Part shown: piece by piece, positions 10,205 to 21,400 of the stretch
Position numbering within the stretch: position 1 is the first letter of the stretch
Layout: each line of letters starts with the position of its first letter
Assembly (NCBI GenBank): GCA_025765615.1
Contig: JAIVFJ010000217.1
Coordinates: 1 to 64,000 of the forward strand
DNA from: Zopfochytrium polystomum
Lineage: Eukaryota; Chytridiomycota; Chytridiomycetes; Chytridiales; Chytridiaceae
Reading direction: 5' to 3'
DNA: 64,000 bases
Translations under genes and position numbers: made by a program
The notes under the pieces: model-generated
What the model was told of the DNA's origin: nothing
The model's input: only the letters and a program-made list of their open reading frames with translations
The model's database searches: none

Positions 10205-12287
10205 ATGAACAAGTGGGCGGTTGACGATTGCTGCGAGTGGCTTGGGTCCATTGGCCTCTCCGCGTATGAGCAAGAGTTCCGGGGTGCGTGAGGAAGACGG
10301 ACAGCAATAGAAGGGACTTAGGCGGGCTGTCCGTGTGATCGCTCGTTCGATGCGTAACTTTTCTCGACTCTGGTCCTCATTGCTGTCACAACAGAGTCTG
10401 ACCAGCCCAGCAGACAATGACATTACAGGCGACGTTCTCGTGCACGCCGATCACGATATGCTGAGACAACTCAAAGTCACTTCGGTCGGCCACAGACTTC
10501 TGATCCTTCGTGGAATCAAAGCTCAGAGGAACGGAGAACCTCCCGATGCTGAATGCATGTGACCACGAATTTGATTACCTGTTGTTCTCTCGTCTAACAA
10601 GAAATCCAGCCCGGTCGGCGCGGGCAAGACCAGATGAAGCGGCACTAGAGGCGCTATGGAAGGATGTATCTCGATTGGAGAAGGAAGTCATTGGGCTAAG
10701 GAGCGATTTGGACCCGGTCCTACATCAGTTCAAAGTAGGTTACTTCACAATTGACGGACGTGTACCGTTTTAACACTGTCAACAGGACTTTGTGGATCAT
10801 CGGAAACCCAACACCGTCGGGCTTCCTCAGCGGGGTGGGAGCTCGAGCTCCTTTCAAACTGCATCTTCCTCCTCCACCTTGGTAAACGCCGTATCCCCAT
10901 CGACAAGTGTCCCAATGTCGGTGGCGCAATCGGTCGCTAGCCCTGAGAAGCCTGGAACACCAGCAGTGGGTTCTCCTTGGTCTACTTCCCGTAAAAACCA
11001 ACATTCTTCCATAGTCTTCTGAGAAAGTTGTCGGCACCATTCGAGTGTCGTGCGCTGTAGACTCGAAGAAGGTGGACGTTGGTGCGAAGAGTTTCAAGGT
11101 GTCCACGCAAGATACTTGCGCCAAGCTTTTACCTTCGTTATTGAAGCGGTATGGCATTGACGAACCTCCGGCAAGGTTTATTTGGCTTATGAGAAAGAAC
11201 AACAAGGGTGAGCTGAAAATTCCTTCATGCATCGATAGTGGATTTTCACGGCGAGACTTCTACTTAGCATTTTGCTATCCCGTTCTTAGAGCGCACCCTC
11301 GCAACCGACGAGCGGCCTCTCAGCTTGCAAAATAGTATGCAGGACGAAGACGGAGTTCCTGTGTTCATTATTAAGCGCAAATTAAGGGATCAACCTCGGA
11401 CGTTGAATTCATCGGACACTCTTAAAGGCTCCACCAAATCACCCTCTACCGCCTTATCATCGCAAGATCTAACTGAACCATACGCTGTGGCATTGCAAGA
11501 CTTCAAGGCGGAGCGTGAGGACGAAATATCCCTTGAACGAGGCGACCGTGTTGTGGTTCTCAAGAAGGATGCGGACTGGTGCTCAGTCAAGAAGATGGAC
11601 ACTGGTAGCGTTGGTTGGGTTCCATCGTCGTTTTTGGTCGACAGCATGGATTTGATGAGCAAGGACCGCGACAAGCAGACACCACTCAGAGGAACTGTTG
11701 CTTATGACTTCGTTTCCGAATCGCCACCAATAATCACCATACGAAAAGGAGACGTTGTTGACATTCTGAAGTGGAACGATCTTTGGTTTCTCGTAGAAAC
11801 CCGTGATCAGAAAGGCTGGATCCCCAAAAGCTACGTCTTGGTCGGAAAAGACCAGGCCCTCGACACGAAAGAATCAGATGTAAGCTCTGTTTTCGGCTGA
11901 AGCAGATTTTTCTGATTCCCTCCAGGATAGGGTATGTAATGACACTCAAGCCTCACTGATGTTAAGCACGTAACTTAACACGCCGGGCAGGTACCAATTA
12001 GCCAGTGTCTCGATGAAATTCGGTCAACTCTCCGGATTTGGGTTGAGAAGGAAAAGTCCGGAGACTTGCCCCTCATCACCAATGGTGGTGCGAGCTCCCT
12101 ACAATTGTTACACATCATCCAAAGGTCCGCAGATATCATACCCTCATATCCCGATATGGTTTCCAAGCTGATGCTGGCTCGTAACGACTGTCGTACCCAT
12201 GAGGGCACTGCGGGCGATGATGTCCGCGAGCGAGTGTTCTCCAACTTATCCCATGTTGCGCAAGCGCTTCTCACTGTTAAAAAATAA
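10205..12287 (+). CDS. SAM-RA-SH3-SH3 MAPK adaptor (Ste50/Ubc2-like)
   Basis: Proposed exons are 10205..10283, 10414..10558, 10602..10734, 10786..10965, 11015..11207, 11290..11879 and 11991..12287. The SAM domain opens MNKWAVDDCCEWLGSIGL and continues NDITGDVLVHADHDML and VTSVGHRLLILRGI. A short coiled coil follows (ALWKDVSRLEKEVIGLRSDL), then a Ser-rich linker. The Ras-association domain has VGTIRVSCAVDSKKV, LLPSLLKRYGI, RTLATDERPL and VPVFIIKRK. Two SH3 domains follow: ALQDFKAEREDEISLERGDR with GWVPSSFL, and VAYDFVSESPPIITIRKGDV with GWIPKSYV. SAM-RA is the Ste50 signature linking Cdc42/Ras to Ste11-type MAPKKK; a C-terminal SH3 pair is known from basidiomycete Ubc2. Junction 10965/11015 uses a weak GTGGGT donor; a six-base exon at 11926-11931 is possible. 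Confidence 0.85.
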
Positions 12288-12320
12288 ACGATCAAAGAAG
12301 CCACTTGACAAGTGCTGGTG

Positions 12321-12919
12321 ATGGCGCAGAGCGCGCAAGGAGTGGCACACCTGTGTGTTATGGTGGAAGAGGGGTTCGGCGGGAAATCACTCATTCAGGG
12401 TCACTTTGTAGCGCTTCAAACACGGCAGGAACGTGTACGAGGAGGCCTGCCAAAATGTAACCTAACCTCTCCTTTTCAATACGATTTAGACCTTTGGGAT
12501 CGTGGGTCGGCCAGCTGCCTCCCCTCCTGAGGTGCACCCATGCTGCTTCTCCACCGCCACGTTACCGGTGTTTTGGGACCTCAAACTTCTTAACTATGAT
12601 TCCAGCTTTGAGGTGATGGTCCCAAATGTCCAGCAAGAAGGTGGTGGTGACGCCATTGCACTTACGCGCCACTACGACGACATTGTCGTTCCTATGGAGG
12701 CGAGCGGCGAAGGACCAGACGCCCAATTTTCTTTTACCACGACCATTTTAAAAACAGGACGGGAGGCTATGGAGCATATGGCAAAGTGATTCCTGCTGTT
12801 GGCCTTGCTATGTTTTGCACCGCTAACAGATTCGTCGTCACTTCAGGTATTTTCCCAAGACGCCGTACCAACCCCACTATATTGTGTGCATTGGCACCCT
12901 TCACACCAACGTTGTGTGA
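12321..12919 (+). CDS. Unrecognised small protein
   Basis: The supportable exons are about 12411..12468 (RFKHGRNVYEEACQN), 12490..12785 (TFGIVGRPAASPPEV to EAMEHMAK) and 12847..12919 (YFPKTPYQPHYIV ... stop TGA). They join in phase with GT-AG introns. An ATG near 12321 could start the protein, but the first junction (an acceptor at TTTGTAG just before 12411) leaves the donor unresolved. The middle part is acidic, with an amphipathic strand pattern. I do not recognise the family and see no signal peptide, membrane segment or catalytic motif. It lies just after the SAM-RA-SH3 adaptor on the same strand and may have its own promoter in the 30-bp gap. Confidence 0.4.
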
Positions 12920-13544
12920 AATGTCATCGCTGTTTAATAAAGTTTAATTATCCGTCTACGCAACAAAGGGTGCTCTTCTAAGTAGAATCGTATCGACCAG
13001 ATCGCCAAATGTGTCATTTGACCCACTGCGCTTGTTCTTGTAGTCTTGGCTCAAGTCAGTAGAGTCTGGGGAATCGGATGTGGACACAGGAACGCTGGTG
13101 AAATCAAGTTAAACATTGTATTAGGGTGCACGAGCATCACAACCTCGTTGTTACCACTTCCTCGATTTCATTCAAGAGCCCATGCAAGGATGTTTCTCCA
13201 TCCTGCCGTGTCTCTTTTCTGTGGCGAGCGAAAGGGTTGGATAGAACATTCAGAGTTTCAATTAATTTGGGTACTTGCAATGACCTTATCAATAGTGTTG
13301 AAGCAGACCCAAGGTCCGCTCGAAATGGCAAAAACACCTTCGGCTCGCTAAATCGAAAGAGGATGTGCGGTGGGTCAACAAAGCCGTCACAGCGGAGTCC
13401 CACCTGTCCACAGAACCACAATCATCGTCCTCGCGAACAAGAACGGGCCTACATTCGCCACTTCGCGCCAATAGGCGTTCATTATTTGCCTGAACTTCCC
13501 TTGATATCGTTTCTTCTCTGCTTGGGCTCCGCGGAAAACATCTG
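12920..13544. other. Convergent region, possible further coding exon on minus strand
   Basis: On the minus strand 13292-13490 is open and encodes a hydrophilic stretch with SREVQANNERLL and VREDDDCGSVDRWDSAV. This could be a further 3' exon of the minus-strand gene to the right. I could not find a phase-consistent join, so it is not annotated as coding. Confidence 0.3.
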
Positions 13545-15250
13545 TCAGAGTTCAGTCAACGGGAAGGCTCGAACAAAGCAAGACCTTGAGAGTGGAAACT
13601 GCGGTTCATCAAATCCTCCATTTTGAGAGGATAGTGTTGCTGATATTCTGGATCTTTCTGAAGTTGAGTCACTTCTGTTTGAAGAAACTGACCAACGAAT
13701 CTCGTCTCCATAGCCGCAAATACTCGAATGCTGCGATTCTCGGTCCGCTTGTTCGGAAGAAATTGAACTCATTTGGTTGCTATGATCGATTTGAGAAAAA
13801 GGCTTGTGTTCTTCATCACTCCATCGTCGACGAGTGGCGCCGAGGGACGGAAGAGTAGTATCCATGTAATCGACCTTCTGCCTTTTTCTGCTCTGCCTTC
13901 GGCGCTTCTTGGGTCCCGCGATAGGTGCATCAGCGGACTTGTCCTTGGAGGATTCCTTTCGTACTGGCTGGAAGTAACTAGAGATTGTTTGCGTCCCCGA
14001 AAGACCTTGAGGGTTGTATGTCAGATTTCCAGAAACCGCAGGATGATTCAGGGCTCTTTCCTCACGTTTGGAGTCCTCTCGAATCCTCTCGTTGGTCGCG
14101 GTCCGATCGCCGTAGAAAAACGCCTCCTCATTGAAGCCATTCAGCTTCTCTGCTATCTCAATCAATACAATCTCTTTCAAAATGGATAATACCTTTACTT
14201 GACTTCTCAGAGCGCTTTCCCAAAAGGAATATTCCTTTGGGTTCACTTGGTTGTTGAACTGTTCGCTTTGCCTGCGGTTTGTTCAGACAAGAAGAACTAC
14301 TGGACCCTCACCGTGAGTCGACCAGTGCCAATATTTTTCGAAGTGAAGTTCTGAAAGGTGTAAGCCCGCAAGCAAAGAGAACTCTGTACTTACTTTCATG
14401 ACGTCGGTTGGTGCTGGTAAACGTCCATTGGCCTTTGGCACTTTGCCATGCGCATTGGGAGAACGAGACCGTGACTCAATTCTCCGTTTCTTCGGTCTTT
14501 TATCTTTCGATCCACCGTGATCGGCGCGGGCAGACAGAGGCTTTCCTGAGGGCATTTCGCGCAAGCCGAGGATTCGGTCACTCTGACCATGACTATTTTT
14601 TAGCGCTTGACCCAACTCCTGACGAGCGGTGGTCGCCGATTCGGGCCTCTTGGTTACGAAATCGCGGCTGCCGGGCATAATGTAGGATTCGTCTCCATCT
14701 GGCATTGCACGTTCTAATGCGACCTTCAGATCTGGGCTTTGGTTTCTTGCCCGCTGAACCGGCGTGTCTTTTTTGGCCCCTAATGTGCTCCGTCGCTTGG
14801 GTGTGACGTGTATTTCGGCAGATCGGCTGCGCATAGCTTTCACCCGCTTTTCTTTCTGCGGTTTTTCGACTGCTGGTTTGTGAGCATGGTTACCGAGTGA
14901 CTTATCAGCTAATTTCTGGTGGGACTTCCTTAGCTGACCGCACTTATTTTTGCTAGGCAAACCTTTTGGGGGTTGTCAGGCGGTGGCACATCTCCATCCA
15001 GAGACACCATTGATCGGGGTGGCTCCGGGCGCAGCCCTCGCAGGAACCGCACAATGAAGCCGACCTTGAACTCCTCGACGTCTTCCTCGGCCGAAGCGTG
15101 AAACGTGGCGAGGTTTTCTGCAGTCAGCGGCAAGAACTGGCTTCGTTGTTGGAGGTGGTGGAGGTGGTGGAAGGCGTGGTGCTGGCGCGCTAGCCGCGGT
15201 GACGAAGTCGGTGGCGCCGGCCTGGACGAAGGTTGCAAAGCCGAAGTCAT
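13545..15250 (-). CDS. Basic, disordered nuclear-type protein of unknown function
   Basis: Three coding blocks are seen on the minus strand. About 14960-15250 starts MTSALQPSSRPAPPTSSPRL and holds an ordered segment (FHASAEEDVEEFKVGFIVRF). About 14400-14950 is Lys/Arg/Ser-rich with several KRR-type nuclear localisation signals (PKKRRIESRSRS). 13545..14246 has a helix (QVKVLSILKEIVLIEIAEKL), a PIP-box-like TQTISSYFQP and a bipartite basic cluster (GPKKRRRQSRKRQK). Composition suggests a chromatin or cell-cycle protein; this is inference only. The first junction is unresolved, because the two frames overlap around 14930-14960 with no convincing intron. A short conserved-looking stretch (SKNIGTGRLTVRV) lies in a small exon near 14290-14340. 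Confidence 0.45.
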
Positions 15251-16048
15251 CTTCCGCTTCTTGTTCGTTTTGCTTTTTTTTTCTTTTCTTTCCTTTTCAT
15301 TTTTTTGGAATAATTTCACGTGACTGTGAGAACAAACCAATGTCTCGTCGTGGACTCTGTGACACAGTGCTTGGGCATAATGCCGCCTTTTTACCCAACG
15401 TCATCACGGCAGTGCATAACAAGCTGGCATATAAGCAGCGTAGAGGGAATGGATTAGTGCGAATTGAACGTTTGAACCAGGAAGAGAGGTTCATGGGAGA
15501 GGGACTGGCATGAAGAACATTAGTATTCTGCCAAGTGCAATGAGAAGCAAGCATCTGTCTGCATCAGCCAATGGGCATTTGCAGTGCCGCTTGATGCACA
15601 TGTGAGACGACCCCAAAGTCCAACTAATAACATTTAATTGAACAGTTCCTATCATTAAATGCAAGAATTAAGAATTTAATTTTTTTGGATTAACTTGCGC
15701 AGAAAAAATGTTGCAGTGGCTTTCACAATTATTGAGCTCACCCTCCTATTTCATGAGTTAAAATTTTTGTGATGAATTGAGCCCTCCTTGTCAGGTTACT
15801 CGGTATGGTCGGGAAAATGCAATTCTCTTTTTTTTCTTTCCACACATTGGGGGAAAAACCTTTCCACTCATTCTTAAAAAGAGCGAGTGGGCTCAAGAAC
15901 GTTTAAACAACTAAACATGGGTAAGCAGCAGTGGAAAAAATTGAGATTTTGATTCCCCACACCATTCTTACTGGAAAAAAAAACAGGAAAAAAACAAAAA
16001 TTTTCGAGATATTTTTATCCGTCAAGTATGTGAAACTATTCCTTCTTT
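15251..16048. other. Intergenic region, AT-rich
   Basis: The stretch from the start of the basic-protein gene to the copia relic holds pyrimidine-rich sequence at 15260-15300 and AT-rich sequence at 15620-16020. No gene is recognised. Confidence 0.4.
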
Positions 16049-16873
16049 GTGAACACTGCAACAGTGAGTGCATCACACACAGGCTTAGCCTCTCTTCCAT
16101 ACATGATCGATTCTGGAGCTGCACCCACAATGATCCCACAACGGGAGTATTTCACTGAGTACCAACGATTTGAAACTGAACACCATGCCCACCTAGCAGA
16201 TTACCATGAATGCCGCATTGAAGGAATTGGATCTGTCACTCTCACTTTTCCTGGTTTTGATGTGGTGCTTTGCAATGTGCTTCATGTCCCATCACTCAAG
16301 GAACTGCTCCTCTCTGTGTCGCATGTCCTCCAAGACCCAACTGCTGGGATGCTATTCACTCAAGATTCTGTCTTTCTTCTTGATCTTGCTACACTCGCAT
16401 CTCAACACGGCATCAAGATTGGCGAACAATGTGATGGCCTTTACTATCTCATCCCAATCCAGCACCCAGCTGCACAGAGGATAATTCCAGTTGAGCCCGT
16501 TGCCTACGCAACTCCAGCTTTCAACACTTTAAAGTTATTGTCGACTATGCCTCAGGCTACACTTGGGTCAACACTGTTGCTTGCACAGCAGGCGTCACTC
16601 AGCAGATAATTGATCACATTGATTTTGAAGAGCAACTCTTCCCCACTCTTCGAACACTATTTGTTAAGGCAGACAACCTCAGTCTTAATACTCAGCAATT
16701 TGAGGCCTACTGTATCAACCACCAACCTCCCATTGTCTTTCAGCCTTCTGTCCCTTATGTCAAGGAGGGTGAAGGTGTTGCAGAAATGCCACAAGGTCAT
16801 CACCCACATTTCTGCCTGTCTCCTGATTGAAGCCCAGCTTCCACTGTTCTTCTGGTCCAATGCAGTACGCCAC
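16049..16873 (+). pseudogene. Decayed Ty1/copia protease-integrase fragment
   Basis: An open stretch (16049-16606) encodes a retropepsin-like domain with the active-site motif MIDSGAAPT near 16100 and a typical downstream VLHVPSLKELLLSV. After a stop, frame-broken integrase pieces follow: QQFEAYCINHQPP, GEGVAE and HISACLLIEAQLPLFFWSNA, which are recognisable from copia integrase cores. No gag, reverse transcriptase or RNase H is present. This is a truncated, mutated retrotransposon of a family distinct from Cop2 and Cop3. Confidence 0.8.
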
Positions 16874-16948
16874 GTGTAAACAGTCTACTCTGAGTGAGTG
16901 AGTGGAAGGAGTGAATGAAGTGGAGATGTGTGTTTGTGGGCGGTCCTT
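16874..16948 (-). repeat. Terminal fragment of Cop1 LTR
   Basis: The sequence beginning TGTAAACAGTCTACTCTGAG matches the outer end of the Cop1 LTRs at 36627 (same orientation) and 58243 (opposite orientation) for about 75 nt up to GGTCCTTCT, then diverges. It abuts the integrase fragment directly. Confidence 0.75.
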
Positions 16949-18464
16949 CTGTGAGACTGTGCTCTCTAACTCCTCACCTAGGGCTATAGGTGGACACTAG
17001 AGCATGGACCTAAGTACCAATCCTGACTAACGAAAAGGGGCAAAAGGAGGGTGTCTAGGGGTACTAGACAGGAAAGTGTATTTGGAGTCTTAAAAAGCCC
17101 AAGAAAAACACAAATAAATCTCTAACACAAAAGAGGGGTTTCTCACACCAAAGCATGAAACAGACACAATCACAAAAGAAAGCATAATCCTCTGGTGCAA
17201 GACACAGAAGGGTTTCATCTGGGGCACAAGGCCAAAAAGCCAAGTTAGACCAGAGACAGAACCGACTGAATCGGTAAGGGGAGTGACAAGCCACTACAAC
17301 CCATCAAAAGTCCCACTTAACAGAACCAGACACAACTTGTCTCACTCCAAGGAGAGTGTTCCAACTCAATCCAAGGAAGAGGGTGCAACCAGGGTGGGAG
17401 ACAGTGGGACTCTTCTTGCTCCATCCTACCAGGAGACAGACCTCTGCCTCACCAGGCCAGAGAGAAAAACCTGTCTTAGAAGCAAGGAAGGTCAATACCC
17501 ACTCCCACACACAAGGAAGACACCAAAGACAACCACAGGTATTAGCATGAAAGGAAGAGGACCTGAACCCAGTGAACCAGGCCCACCAAAGGCCAAAGGA
17601 ACCATCACCAGGGACAGGGAGTAATACCAGAGAGACCATACCACCACATAATACCTGACCAGCCAACTCATTCATATCGCCTTGAGAGACCTGGATTTGA
17701 AGCAATGTATTGACAGGAACCAGCGAGGCACTACCACAGTTTTACCCTCCCACCTTCCATCATCAAGCAGCTCCTACCCCAGACCAGCCTAAACAGTATG
17801 CAGAATGGTGAGGTGCACTGGGACTTGAACCCAGCTTGGCCAAGAGAACCAATTCTCCTGTCACACACCAGGGGACTGCCACCCCCACCTCGTACACACA
17901 GTCAGAGAAGGAAAAGGGCAGGCAAGAAAGACTTCAGGTACAGGCTCCAAGGGGCAACAAGGCAGTTGTACGCTGCACGCCGGCATGATGCCGTCGAACC
18001 GCGTTTTTGAATAGCGGCTTACTTTGCTTCATGTCAACCCTGTTCCAAAGAGAACAAGACCCAGTCAAATATGCAAATGTTTGCGGATATTCGACTCAAT
18101 ACAAATATTGAGGACATGTATCCGTTGTTCGTGTAAGCGAATTGCTATTCGCTCCGTAGTTGGCAGTTGCCAACCTTCCGTTCGGCTACTGCGTTGTTCT
18201 GCAGTCCACAAACCTGGGCCTAAGCAGTTGGCGTCTGCAGAATTAAGGCAGCTGTGGCAATTGAAAAATTTGCAATGTAACGAATTGGGTCCTGTTACCC
18301 TCCTTCTTCCTCTCCTCCTTCGATCTCTTCAACTGGAGATCTCCACTTCTCTCTCTGATTTGGACACACACACACACGAGCAAGATCAAGCGGGAAGTCA
18401 CGTGTTTTCGCCACGTGGTTCAGAGCAACCATTGGACAACTCCCGCCCAAGAAATTGTTAGCGC
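16949..18464. other. Non-coding repeat-derived region
   Basis: No host gene is recognisable. The sequence is repeat-like (CA/AG-rich, with several GGTTCAA-type boxes) and contains the tRNA-derived relic at 17810-17891. The part after about 18000 should include the promoter of the class C receptor gene. Confidence 0.4.
17810..17891 (-). repeat. tRNA-derived (type II, Leu/Ser-like) relic, possible SINE head
   Basis: On the minus strand the 82-nt segment starts GAGGTGG and ends GCACCTC followed by A and CCA, so six of seven acceptor pairs form. An A-box-like TGGCAGTCCCCTGG, a self-pairing variable arm CTTGGCCAAG, and a perfect T-arm CTGGG-TTCAAGT-CCCAG (B-box GGTTCAAGTCC) follow in tRNA order. 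The anticodon arm does not close with a seven-base loop, so a functional tRNA is unlikely. Confidence 0.55.
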
Positions 18465-21400
18465 ATGGACCGTTGCTGCTACCTCGCGCGGGCAACGGCC
18501 GTCAGCGCCGTCACTGTTGGGCTCCTCGTCTTGGCCGTCGCTGGAGGCGGCGGTGGCACCGTTGATGCTGTTGGGCCAAGCCTCGCCGCTGTCGTGGCGA
18601 CCAGTACACCAGTAGACCGTTACGGGTTCCCGATCGCGATCCGCCCGCTCTCGAAACCAGCAAAGGCAAACGCCTCCATCGCTCTCTTGGGACCGTACGA
18701 TCTGGTCGCGTTGCTGTCGCCGAAATCCTGGGGCTCTTTTGCTGGTGTAGTCTTATTTTTTCGATATTTGTTTCGCTGCTTGGCGGGCTGGCGGTTAGGG
18801 GGAGGAAAGCGCACGCTCAATAGGGGTGAGCAAGCAGAGGCAAGCTCACCAACGACGTTGATGTCGCTTCAATACCTCTATATCTTCGCCTCGTCCTCTC
18901 CAAACGATTCCCAACCTCTCCAAACGGTTCCCAATCAAGCTGTTGTGAAGGCGATGGACGCCGGATTTCAGGTAATATTTCAATGGAGCGCTTTGTAACT
19001 TGAAGGATCAAAAGCTTACGAGTAGAAGCTTGCGATCGAAGATGTAAACAGCGATCCAAAAATTCTCCCAGATGTGAATGTCTTTCTGAAGCGAGTTAAT
19101 GCGCTGGTCTTATTTGATGATAAATTCACTGGAGGTTACCCTGCCGTCAACTTTTATTCCACAGCAGTGCGTGATTCAACGAGTGCGTCTTCTTCCATAT
19201 CTCTTTCTAAAGTTTGGCGAGCCTTTTGAATACTCACTCCTACTGTTAAAGTTATTGGAGGAAGTGGCTTCCTGACGGACCTCGCGGCAACGTAATCGAC
19301 TTTACTCCATAAAACCGCATCTTATCGTAGCCTTAGGTCAATTGGAGAAGTTGCGAGTCAGCTTGGGGTGAGTCGGCCACCAATCTGGAACGAACCAGAA
19401 CTCATTCCAACATTCCAAAGCTGCCCTTCTGCGGCGCCGCGCAACAGGTATGATTCTCTTATCAATGAAGTGATAATAGTAGATGGGTTTACCGGAAGTT
19501 CATTTCAGTCTCCAATCTACTCGAACAAGCTTGTTTTCCCCACGTTTTTTCGAACAACCCCGAACGCTGGAATGCTTGGTCCAACCATCCGCTTATTGCA
19601 TGAGAAAATGGGAGCCAGAAGAGTCTCAATAATCTCGACAACGGATTACAAAGATGGTAATTTGTGCTACTTCCATCTCTTTGAGTCTGATGGTTGCTTT
19701 GCTGTGGCATAGCAACGGATAGTATAAGAAGGCATCTGGAGATGCACAACTTCGACATCGTTACCCGGGCTGAGATGAAACCCACACCAACCGAAGACGA
19801 ACGGAACGGTGTGATGAATATTTTGAAGTACGAAGATTCCAGGTGCGCGAAACAGCTGGCAGCTTGTGTATTCTCCTCACCACTCAAACTATTTCGGAAG
19901 ATACTTCATCGTTTTGGCTAATCCATACGACACTGCGACGATTTACTTCGCCGCCCGAAACTTTTCAATGGTTGGACCACGATACATGTGGACTGCCATA
20001 AACTTTCCCTATCCTCGAGGGGAATCGTTCGACGAAGGTTGTAATTCGCCTTCGTTGCCATTTTTCTTCTCACCAGCGCAATCCGTCCCCCAAAGATTTC
20101 GGTGCTGGTTCTTCACGTGATCTGGAAGGTCTTATCGGCTTCAGCACCTACTCCAACAATGCATCTCCATACTTAGCGAAGTTCAAACAAGACTATCGCA
20201 CATTTCAGTCCTTATTTCCCTACTGGTATCACGAATATCACGAACCTTAGCAACCGTCCACTTCCAAATCCACGAGTTTCTTTTCTTGCCTCGTTTGATC
20301 CTCATCTTCGCGTTCACTTCATGCTTATGGGAATAGGTTTTTCACTGACAATGGTATCGTCCCGATCCTCGCGGCACAAACGTACGATTGTGTGAAGTTG
20401 ATGCTGGTTGGCATCGACAATGCAATGAAAAGTCATAATGCCACAGTGGAAGACCTCTTCAGCGGGCGGTTAAAGCCATTTTTGACGGCCAGCGCGTTTT
20501 CACTGCCCAGTAAGCAGAGGAGATGAGCGAGGATGGGGGTCAGGGAAGAGGGGTCAGATGCAAGTCATCTGCTCGGTCTCTCTACGGTGATACTGACACA
20601 GAATTTGGTCGTCAAGATTACAATGGGCCGACTGGGGCGCCGCTGAGACTCGACTCGAACGGAGATCTTCAGACGTAAGCGACTGCGGTCTCTTTCTGCA
20701 AAGCTGGTCTGACCCACCTCGTGCCGGAATGTTACCCAGAACCACCACGATTTTGCAGTTCAACACTTCCGACCCCACTAACTTTCTGGAGGCTGGCATC
20801 GGTGCGTGCATTAATGCGTGCCCTTTTTATCTTACATCACTTCCCAGTTATCGGCGAGGTGTATCCAGGTGAATCGCCGACGCTGAGAGAAAGTGGAACG
20901 CTGATTACAGCTTATGGAGGTACTTGGTTTGATTGCCGGATGGCTGCCTCTAAAAGCCGATGTCTCGGTTGAATGTGAAGGCTCCACGAAACTACCGCCC
21001 GACGGCAGTGTCGAACGCGTAAGAATATCCAACGACCTCCACCATGGAGATGGGCTCATCATCGCAATCCTCGGGTGCATCGGCGCGTTGGCATCCGTTG
21101 CCGCCGCAGCTACTAGCAGCCGTTACGCCAATCGTCTTGCCTTCCGCGCCGCCTCTCCGCTCCTCACGGCCACACTGTGCCTAGGGTGCTTTCTCATCTT
21201 TTCCTCGGCCGTTGCGTCGGTCGACGAAGTCACTTCTTTAAAATGCCGTGCTAGACTTTGGCTGCAGCTTATGGGCTTCACTGTCTTTGTCGGCAGCATC
21301 ATCTTCAAAGTCGGCAGGGTGGCGCTTGTGCTCTCTTCCGGAAGGTCATTGACGGCGTCTTACTTCACCGATTACGTCGGGCTGGGGGTGACGGGTGTTC

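Noticed and set aside
12321..12400. V-ATPase subunit G, suggested by a MAQSAQGV-type N-terminus
   Set aside because: Only the first eight residues resemble that family. The following residues and the downstream exons do not, and the first exon itself is unconfirmed.
13985..14000. Canonical PCNA-interacting (PIP) box in the basic protein
   Set aside because: TQTISSYF lacks the Gln at the first motif position. It is noted as PIP-like in the annotation but not claimed as a binding site.
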